A stretch of 64,000 nucleotides of DNA from Megascapheus bottae. Lineage: Eukaryota; Chordata; Mammalia; Rodentia; Geomyidae. Positions 56,201 to 64,000 of the stretch are shown one piece after another. The stretch lies in contig JANJXV010000189.1 in the NCBI GenBank assembly GCA_024803745.1, positions 674,861-738,860 on the forward strand. Reading direction: 5' to 3'. Under the pieces are notes generated by a model. It ran no database searches, had not been told where the DNA came from, and saw only the letters and a program-made list of their open reading frames with translations. Numbering within the stretch: the stretch's first letter is position 1; the number at the start of each line of letters is the position of its first letter. A program made the position numbers and the translations under genes.

Positions 56201-57018
56201 TAAAAATTCTGAGTTCAGAACCTGCCTATGTGTTCCACTTCATCACCATTCAAATACTCCTTCGGTTTGAACAGAGTCTTTGTTGTGTAAGAATGATCCA
56301 TGTTATCATTATCCATCAGTGATCAACTCAACCTGCAGCCCCTCTGCAGTCATCAGATGTCGAGGGTGGGGCTGCCATGGCCCTTCTAGTGCCTAGACCC
56401 CCTTCCTGAGTCTCTCTAGAGATTACCAGTAACCAGTCATCCCTACAACACACACAAATACCATTTATTGTTTTAAAGATTCGAAGGGTTTTGTAAGTGA
56501 GCCAGGAGCCAGAGACAAAGACCAAAATATCTATCTCACAATATTCCAGCCAGCAACTACAAAGCACTTGTAAATCTTACAATATGCGCCCATGTTTTAT
56601 GGCTTCAGATGGTACATGCTGTACCTTCTAGAATGACTCTACATAGTCTCCTTGCTGCTTGCTAGCTTTAAAAAAAAAAACAAAACACCTTTCTCTTCAT
56701 CTTCCATTCCCCCCTTAAGCATGGTGTCCAGTTATCCAGTTCTGATTACTGCCCTGGAGAAAACGAGCTTCCTCTGGGTTCTCCTTACCGTGCTTCTCCT
56801 GGATCTATTATTGCATACATCACCACAAGGACAGGGCTGCTCTTAAAATGTTGGTTCTTTTAGATCTAGGCTCATTGCACCCACACATATGATAAGCAAA
56901 CCTTTCCAATTAATAGAAGACCATTATTTTCTATAATTAAAAGGAAAATTCTCCACAGGAATTTCCAGGTTATTTTTATGGAGGAAAGTAGAAAGTCACC
57001 TTAAGAAGTCAGAAGTTG
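56201..57018. other. Unique stretch
   Basis: Nothing recognised. Confidence 0.35.
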
Positions 57019-57234
57019 GGGTTGGGAGCATGGCCTAGTGGTAGAGTGCTTGCCTAGCCTCCATGATGCCTTGGGTTCTATTCCTCAGTACCAAATAGAC
57101 AGAAAAAACTAGAACTCATGCTGTGGCTCCAATGGTAGAACATTAGCCCCAAGAAAGCTCAAAGACAGAGTTCAAGCCCCAGTACTGGCAAAAGCAAAAA
57201 CAAAACCAAAAAAAAAAAAAAAAAAAAAAAAAAA
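57019..57234 (+). mobile_element. Type I SINE
   Basis: Full-length, older, with a long A tail (57210-57234). Confidence 0.85.
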
Positions 57235-57452
57235 CAGTCAGCTCAGTAGTAAATCTCACGGAGAACCAAAACATTTCCACTCTAACTCAGACTTCCACTA
57301 TTAGGAAAAATAAAAATCGCCATGTCTACTTTGATCCCTGACAATCTGGAATTTTGGAGGATAATTATTTATTTTCCCTCTAATCTTCAATGAAAATCTA
57401 CATCCACCTACTCATGATGCTACATCCACCTACTCATCAAGGTTCTAGCATA

Positions 57453-57482
57453 AAGGAGGAGGAGGAGGAGAAGGAGGAGGAA
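57453..57482 (+). repeat. (GGA)n
   Basis: Ten imperfect units. Confidence 0.85.
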
Positions 57483-57784
57483 GCAGCCAATCCATGAGGT
57501 CCTAGTAGCCTAATAAAATCCTGCCCCAGTCCCTAGGGGGGAAATTCTAGGAACCTAGGGAGCCTAGTGGACTCTCCAGGCAGGGGAATCCAGAGCTGTT
57601 CCCTTTGTAAGTATGCTGTTGGAAGAGTGACTCTGAGAGTAACAGGTCACTGATGAGAATTTGGCCAAGGATAAAGGAGTTGTCAGGGTGAACCATGACT
57701 CATTTCTGAAATGAGTAATTTTGATTTCTCTTGAACACTTGCTAGTGTCCATTATATCTCCCTGTTTAGCTTAGGACTTTTACT

Positions 57785-58205
57785 ATACTTGTGGAGGCCA
57801 ATTTCTAAGATGGTCTCTCATAGATACCACCTCCTTGGTTTCACACCTTTGTAGAGTCCTTTCCAACACAAATGAACGTGACAAAACATGTTACTGATGG
57901 CAATTCACATGAGATTTATGGCTACCGTCTTGGTGAGTGCTTTCTCCTTCTTCCTCCCCTCCCACTTCTCTCCCCAATTATATTTTGGGGGAAAAAGCTT
58001 CTTGCCACATCAAAAGAAGCTCCCTGAGTTGGCCTGCTCAGGATAGAACCAGAATCTCTAGCCAGTCATCAGTGACAACACATGGATGAGCTTCAGTGGA
58101 GATTTTCAGCCCCTGTCAAACCTTCAGACAAGACCACAGCCCTGCTGACAGCTTGATTGCAACGTCATGGGAGATCGGAGCCAGAAGACCCACAGTAAGC
58201 CACAC
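57785..58205 (+). mobile_element. Ancient LTR-like repeat
   Basis: TTTTCAGCCCCTGTCAAACC, GACAGCTTGATTGCAACGTC and ATGGGAGATCGGAGCCAGAA follow the order of MaLR-type LTRs. Diverged. Confidence 0.35.
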
Positions 58206-59220
58206 TTAGATTACTAATCTCTTTGTCATGCAATCATAATTAATACCATCTGTATGGAAAATCAGAGGCTCACATGACTATTATCATCTACAAAGTATCA
58301 AAACTACAGTATGAGTGAGTACAATGGTGCTTTGTAGAGAGAAAAAGGCAATACGTTTACCTAGGTCGGTGACTGGTGAGGCAGCTTGCCATTAGCGCGT
58401 GATTCAGAGTTTCAGCATCTATGAAATAACCTGTGTGTGCGTGCCCATTTGCACATATATGTGAATTCCTCTTCATTTATGTTTGAAATGAATGAGAAGA
58501 AAAAGGCTTTTTTTAAGACCTCCTGGCAGTCTAGTTGTGTGTGCCTGGCTGCAATTCCTCATTAAACCATATTCCAAAAATTCCTTAAAAGCCTCAAGTG
58601 AGTATGGGCAGGAAATACCTGCTAAAGATGGTAATATGGAGACCTGGGGTTATAAAATACTCTGTGATTGCAGAGACACACCATAGGAGTGTTCTGACAC
58701 CTGTCACTGCATCTTGCATTAATTCAGTCCCCTACCGAACACTGCCGTTGGTTGCTCTTGACGAAGGCCAAGGGATGCAGGTTAATGCTGCAATTTTCCT
58801 GTAGTGAAAAGACCTGCAGTCATGACTCTTCACTGAGGTTTTGGAGTGTTTCTGTTAAAGCAGTTAAACTCAAGAATTCATAATGAGCTGGGAAAAAAAA
58901 TCCCACTGCAGCTGAATCCCATAAAAACACATTCTTAGAGTTAGAATGAAATTTAAAATAAAATGAAATATCTGAGGGTTTCCCACCCACTGCCACAGGA
59001 CTATATATTCTCAGAGAGGCTGGATAGTTGGCTCAAATTACAACAGAATAGAAAGGGTGATTTGTACTATACAGAAAATGTGGCCCGTTGTACAACATGA
59101 TTGCTTCTCCTTTATTTCTAGATAGCATTTCTCATGGTATTAAAGTTGGAATGATCTCAAAAGGTCACAAATGGAAAGTTAAAAAGGAACTATATTATTT
59201 CATATTAGAAGACAGTATAA

Positions 59221-59434
59221 TTTGAGCATTGGTGGCTTACATCTGTAGTCCTAACTACTCAAAAGTCTGAGATCGGAGGATCGCAGTTCAAAGCCAGCCT
59301 TAGTAGAAAAGTTTATAAATTCTCTTACTGTCAATAAATCAGTGATCAAATCTGAACTGGAGTTCTGGCTCCAGTGGTTTAATGCCAGCCTTGAGCTAAA
59401 AAGCTAAATTCCATTCAAGTTCAAGCCCCAATAC

Positions 59435-59436
<2 letters not shown>
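59221..59436 (+). mobile_element. Type II SINE
   Basis: Full-length, diverged. Confidence 0.75.

Positions 59437-59478
<42 letters not shown>
59437..59478 (+). repeat. (CA)n microsatellite
   Basis: About 21 units, as the tail of the SINE. Confidence 0.95.
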
Positions 59479-59482
<4 letters not shown>

Positions 59483-59510
59483 AAAAAATAAAGAGAGAGA
59501 ATATGTAATT

Positions 59511-59582
59511 AGAATGGGGTCATACATAGCTCAGTGTTAGAGTGCTTGCCTAATATATGAGATTGATTCCCTGCACCAGAAT
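59511..59582 (+). mobile_element. ID monomer
   Basis: CATAGCTCAGTGTTAGAGTG and GATTGATTCCCTGCACC; no tail. Confidence 0.7.
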
Positions 59583-59617
59583 TATTAACTAATTAGTTAA
59601 GAAAAAATAATGGAGAA

Positions 59618-59810
59618 AGCTGGGTGCTGGTGGCTCATGCCTGTCTGTAATCCTAGCTACTCAGGAGGGTGAGATCTGAGGATTATGGCCTGAAGCCAGC
59701 CTATGCAGGAAAGTCCCTTGAGACTCTTTTCTCCAATAACCACTTATAAACTGGAAGTGGACCTGTGGCTCAAAGTGGTAGAGTGCTAGTCTTGAGCACA
59801 AAAGCTCAAG
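59618..59810 (+). mobile_element. Type II SINE, 3' end missing
   Basis: Stops after AAAAGCTCAAG and passes straight into a Type I head. Confidence 0.8.
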
Positions 59811-59996
59811 GTGGCTTAGCAGTAAAGTGCTTGCCTAGCATGCATGAAGCCCTAGCTTTGATTCCTTCGTATCACATGTATAGAAAAAGCCAGAAGTGGC
59901 ACTGTGTTGCAGATGGTAGAGTACTAGCCTTAGGGTAAACTCAAGAAGCTCAGGGCCAGTGTCCAGGCCCTGAGTCAAGCCCAGGACTGTCAAAAG
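59811..59996 (+). mobile_element. Type I SINE, 5' end missing
   Basis: Begins GTGGCTTAGCAGTAAAGTGC, fused to the preceding copy. Confidence 0.8.
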
Positions 59997-60072
59997 AAGG
60001 AAGGAAGGAAGGAAGGAAAGAAGGAAGGAAGGAAGGAAGGAAGGAAGGAAGGAAGGAAGGAAGGAAGGAAGG
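59997..60072 (+). repeat. (GGAA)n microsatellite
   Basis: About 18 units, one GAAA. Confidence 0.95.
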
Positions 60073-60140
60073 TTGGCATATAGCTCAATAGTCAAACACT
60101 TGCCTAGTATGTTCAAATTTCTTGATTTGATCCCCTACAC
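60073..60140 (+). mobile_element. ID monomer
   Basis: ATATAGCTCAATAGTCAAAC; diverged. Confidence 0.55.
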
Positions 60141-61012
60141 TTTTTCTGTAATTCATAACAGCTAAGTCAGAAAAGAAAAATTATAAAGAACGAATAGGAA
60201 CTCTTTAAGTTCTTCAGCTAATGAGAGGAGTCCTACCTGCATAATAGAGGTCATCTGTTCTGCCCCAAGGTGATGTGTGCTTCTCAGAGAGGATCCCGAG
60301 GAAGTCTCTAGGTGTAGAGGCAGGAGCAGGCCCCTCCCTGTGTCTCCCACCATTTCATGCCTTTGCCTTGGACTCTGTTCCTGGCCAGTCCTAGCCTTAT
60401 TACACATCCCACAAGTCAGCACGTATTTGCAGCCTCAGCCTGCCAAGCCCAGGTTCACGACTTCTCCCCTTGGAGACTGGTGGCACAGTCCTGTCATCCT
60501 TCTCTACTGCTTACATGCCTGTCCATTCTTGCCATCTGTCTGATGTACCTACCAGGGTCCCCAAGACAGGGAAGATTAACTCATTGAACCTATTTTGATG
60601 CTAATTGGATGGACTAAAAAAAATGATAGAGCCCAATGTCCACTTGTAAACATGAATTGCTAAGGTGAGTGAGGCAATCAGCAAACACTCCATGACAACA
60701 GTCCCTTGAACACGAGAAATCCCATGTAGCTGTTAATGCAGAATACAGTCTATTCCCAGGTCAACATCACGAACTGTTCATTTGTAGACTGTCCACTTTG
60801 TCTAGGAGCGACAAGTGTTTTCAAGGAGTTTTCAAGTGTCATTGAAGGAAAAGCTTAATAACCAGAATACAAAGCAAACACAAGCACTGCTTACTGGGAA
60901 CTTTCTAGTCTAATAAATCACTTTTATCTGGAAGGATGGTTTCCTTACCTGAGGGAAAACCAGATGCTTTCAGCCTCATCAGTTCCTAATTAACTTAAAC
61001 ATCACTAATTTG
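60141..61012. other. Unique stretch
   Basis: No gene recognised; overlapping short frames at 60162-60587 only. Confidence 0.35.
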
Positions 61013-61245
61013 AGCCAGATGTCAGTGACTCACAGCTGAAATCCTACCTGTATAGGAGGCTGAGATCTGAGTACTGCAGTTCAAAGCCAGCTTGAGCAGG
61101 AGATTCCTAAGACTCTCATTTCCAATTAATCAGAAAGCAAGCTAGAACTAGACATGTGGCTCAAGTGGTAGAGCTCTAGGCTTAAGTAGAAAAAGTTCAG
61201 ACATGGGGCCCAGTTTCTGAGGTCAAGCCCCGGTAACAGCAGCCA
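61013..61245 (+). mobile_element. Type II SINE
   Basis: Full-length, diverged. Confidence 0.8.
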
Positions 61246-61534
61246 CACAAAAACCATCACTCAGGTTGGAGGACACTCTGCTGAACAACACGCGATTACT
61301 TTCTCATTAGCTTTGTTGTGCCACTTGTGGTGATAACCCTTGTCTAGGTCTCAGAGGGTCCTGTTGGCTGGCTTTTAATAAAACATCTGGGCCTGCAGAT
61401 GTGTGGTGCATAATCAAATTGGGAAGAAAATCCTTCACGTTGCCATCTTCACGTGGTGTCTGTCCTCTTTGTTTCCTCAACTGTCGGTCACATTCTTCCC
61501 AGCTCTGTATGCAGACAAGATTAAACATTTTGGA

Positions 61535-61662
61535 ACTAGACAAAGTGTGTATGTGGTGGGGGGGAAATGTCAGGAGGGGGAAAAGTAAAGTTCTCACTGC
61601 CTGACTTACATAGCTGCAACTCCTCTCTATGTCACCTTTACAATACATTTTTAAAAAAATGA
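61535..61662 (+). mobile_element. L1 3' end, second type
   Basis: G-rich stretch, then TGCCTGACTTACATAGCTG and GTCACCTTTACAATACA, matching the tail near 38190-38270. Confidence 0.5.
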
Positions 61663-61671
61663 TTACCATGT

Positions 61672-61860
61672 TGGACTAGACAGATAGCTTAGCCGTAGAG
61701 TGCTTGCCTAGCATGCATGAAGCCCTGGGATCAATTCCTCATTATCACTTAAACAGAAAAAGCCGGAAATAGCACTGTGGCTCAAGTGGTAGAGTGCTAG
61801 CCTTGAACAAAATGAAGCCCAGGGACAGTGCCTAGGCCCTTAGTTCAATCCGCAGGACTG

Positions 61861-61893
<33 letters not shown>
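61672..61893 (+). mobile_element. Type I SINE
   Basis: Full-length with a 30-base A tail. Confidence 0.85.
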
Positions 61894-61897
<4 letters not shown>

Positions 61898-61909
61898 TAA
61901 ACACTTTTC

Positions 61910-61973
61910 TTTGTTGGTACTAGGGTTTGGCCTCAGGGCCTTGCACTTGCCTGGCAGGTATTCTATCACTTTC
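61910..61973 (-). mobile_element. ID monomer
   Basis: GCCTCAGGGCCTTGCACTTG; split from its end by the next SINE. Confidence 0.55.
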
Positions 61974-61994
61974 TTTCTTTCTTTCTTTATTTGG

Positions 61995-62180
61995 CCAGTC
62001 CTGGGCCTTGAATTCAGGGCCTTGGCACTGTCCTTGGACTTATCTCAAAGCTAGAGCTCTACCACTTGAGCCACAGCACCATTTCTGGCTTTTTTCTATG
62101 TTTGTGGTACCAAGGAATTGAACCCAGGGCTTCATGCCTGCTAGCCAAGCTCTCTACCATTAGGCTAAACTCCCAGCCCA
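61995..62180 (-). mobile_element. Type I SINE
   Basis: Full-length; preceded by a (CTTT) run. Confidence 0.9.
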
Positions 62181-62192
62181 TTTTAGTTATTT

Positions 62193-62401
62193 GTTTGTTT
62201 TTTGTTTTTTGTATTGCCAGTCCTGGGCTTGAGCTCAGGGCCTGAGCACTGTCCTTGGAATTTCTCAAGGCTAGAGCTCTACCACTTGAGCCTCAGCACC
62301 ACTTCTGGCTTTTTTTCTATATATGTGGTACCGAGGAATCGAACCCGGGTCTTCGTGCATGCTAGGCAAGCACTTTAACCACTAGGCCAAACTCCCGGCC
62401 C
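62193..62401 (-). mobile_element. Type I SINE, younger
   Basis: Near-consensus; ATTTTAGTTATTT at 62180-62192 and 62402-62414 is its perfect target duplication. Confidence 0.95.
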
Positions 62402-62504
62402 ATTTTAGTTATTTTTTAAAACAGTCTCATATTTTTCCAATCAAGCTTGGACCACCATCTTCTTTATTTATGTTTCTTCATAGCTAGGATGTCACATCTT
62501 GCTT

Positions 62505-62622
62505 TTTTATTGTGGGGGTGGGGTCTTTCAAAATCTTTGGAGGAGTTGGCCTCCAACTTCAATCCTCCCCATTTCTGCCTCATAGCTAGGATTATAGATG
62601 TGATCCATCACACTTGACCCAA
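62505..62622 (-). mobile_element. 7SL monomer
   Basis: GGCCTCCAACTTCAATCCTC and CATAGCTAGGATTATAG; old. Confidence 0.55.
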
Positions 62623-62756
62623 GTTAGATATTTGAGAATTATTTTATCCAAGACTAATGAAGCAAGGTTGGCTTGACTTACATTTTCCTAGCCTTTCTCT
62701 TTTCCCTCCATCAGGCTAAAAACACCTACCAATCACCTTGACCAGAAATATCAGAG

Positions 62757-62912
62757 CAAGCCACCACCATGGCTTATACCTATAGTCCAAGCTACTAAGG
62801 AGGAACATAGTTCAAAGTCATCCAAGACAGACAAAACTTTGAGATTCTTATTCTACTTAACCATGATGGAGTTGCAGCCTTGAGCTAAAAAATTAAGCCA
62901 GAACTTGCTAGC
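62757..62912 (+). mobile_element. Type II SINE, internally deleted
   Basis: Head and remnants of the tail. Confidence 0.65.
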
Positions 62913-62918
62913 ACAAGA

Positions 62919-62922
<4 letters not shown>

Positions 62923-62962
<40 letters not shown>
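62923..62962 (+). repeat. (CA)n microsatellite
   Basis: About 20 units. Confidence 0.95.
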
Positions 62963-62966
<4 letters not shown>

Positions 62967-62980
62967 AGAATGCATAAACA

Positions 62981-63209
62981 AGAAGGAAAGGAAAGGAAGG
63001 AAGGAAGGAAGGAAGGAAGGAAGGAAGGAAGGAAGAAAGGAGGGAGGGAGGGAGGGAGGGAGGGAGGGAGGGAGGGAGGGAGGGAGGGAGGGAAGGAGGG
63101 AGGGAGGGAGGGAGGGAAGGAAGGAAGGAAGGAAGGAAAGAAGGAAGGGAGAGAGGGAGGGAGGGAGGGAGGGAGAGGAGGAATGGAGAGAGGGAGAGAA
63201 AAAGAGAGA
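62981..63209 (+). repeat. (GGAA)n/(GGGA)n purine array
   Basis: About 230 bases almost entirely purine: GGAA, then a long GGGA block, then GGAA and GGGA again. Confidence 0.97.
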
Positions 63210-63691
63210 CTAGCCTAATAAAGGAGTGAAAAGAAGTGGCGCCCAAGTTCTTGAAAGATCTCCGCCTATGTTCAGAAAAGACAGGAATATGCCTCACTTT
63301 CATTAGTCTATTATCCCTTCTCTATCATTCCTCTTCCTCTTCTGTATCTGTAACCCTTCAAACCCTTGGAGTGGAGAAGGTGATTTATGAGCAAAGCTCC
63401 CTTCTCTCCAGTTTCCAGCCACAGGAAAATATTATCCTTTATTCCCAACACCCATCTCTCAGATATTGGCTTTTTCCATGGGATGAGCTTTGAGTCCTGG
63501 GTTTGATAATAGTCACCCTATCTGAGGTTTAAGTATTTCAAGGGCAAGGCCTCACCCTGCAGTTGTGAGCATGTTATAAGAAACACTTGATTAAAATGTT
63601 TTATCAATCTGCTTTAGATGCTGTAATTAAATATCCCAGAAATGGGTGGCTTAAGGAACAAAAAAAAAAAAGGTTGGTTTTTTTTGTTTTT
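63210..63691. other. Unique stretch
   Basis: Nothing recognised. Confidence 0.35.
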
Positions 63692-63877
63692 TTTGCCAGT
63701 CGGGGGCTTGAGCTCAGGGCCTGAGCACTGTCCTTGGACTTTCTCAAGACTAGAACTCTACCACTTGAGCCTCAGCACCACTTCCAGCTTTTTTCTATGT
63801 ATGTGGTACCAAGGAATCGAACCCGGGTCTTCGTGCATGCTAGGCAAGCACTTTAACCACTAGGCCAAATTCCCGGC
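63692..63877 (-). mobile_element. Type I SINE
   Basis: Near-consensus; AAAAGGTTG flanks both sides. Confidence 0.9.
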
Positions 63878-64000
63878 CCAAAAGGTTGTTTTTTTCTTAC
63901 TCATGGAGGCTAGATAGAGATCAAGATATAAGCAGGTTAGCCTGGAAGCAATAGGAGGGAATGATGAAAGGGATGATATTGATCAAGTGGCACTTATAAA
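63878..64000. other. End of window
   Basis: No feature recognised. Confidence 0.3.

Larger units (their letters stand above)
57235..59220. other. Repeat-poor block, 2 kb
   Basis: No SINE; one old LTR-like fragment (57785-58205) and a GGA tract at 57453-57482. AT-rich words such as ATGCAATCATAATTAATACC (58229-58248) look like non-coding conserved DNA, but this cannot be tested here. Confidence 0.35.

Noticed and set aside
7000..64000. A novel multi-gene defence or metabolic system
   Set aside because: There are no coding genes to form one. The sequence is mammalian repeats and apparently intronic or intergenic DNA.

Overview
This window is nuclear DNA from a rodent, with no microbial operons or plausible long coding sequence. 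It is dominated by SINEs. The commonest are dimers with a tRNA/ID-like head (A-box TGGCCTAGTGG, B-box GGTTCGATTCC) or a 7SL/B1-like head, joined to a shared tRNA-like right monomer. From memory these resemble the IDL-Geo and B1-dID dimers, and they point to the Geomyoidea/Castorimorpha (kangaroo rats, pocket mice, pocket gophers). The species is not proven. Names used below: Type I = ID-like head + right monomer; Type II = 7SL/B1-like head + right monomer; Type III = Type II subfamily whose tail reads GAGCTGAAGAGCTCAGGGAC; 'ID monomer' and '7SL monomer' = single units.

Layout: 1-5300 is SINE-rich flank. About 5300-6900 is a strong CpG island with CTCF-, NRF1- and YY1-like sites and four consensus splice donors, all on the minus strand. 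It is the only promoter-like region, and the likely transcript runs leftwards out of the window. From 7000 to 64000 no exon of a known gene could be recognised. This part holds about 110 SINE copies (many nested, with target-site duplications), L1 3' ends and ORF2 scraps, several LTRs, older MIR/MaLR-like fragments, two 5S rRNA pseudogenes, many microsatellites, and a few repeat-poor blocks (notably 42056-44298 and 57235-59220) that could contain regulatory DNA.

Nearly all open reading frames here are artefacts: GC-rich frames in the CpG island, the stop-poor antisense strand of Type I SINEs, or microsatellite translations. I see no previously undescribed biological system. The most useful points are the minus-strand donor cluster in the CpG island, a solo LTR with a clean 6-bp duplication inside a SINE, the head-swapping SINE families (with a recurrent duplicated-tail form), a diverged LTR pair, and the 5S pseudogenes. 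All repeat-family names are from memory and were not checked against a library; most repeat boundaries are accurate to about 5-15 bases.
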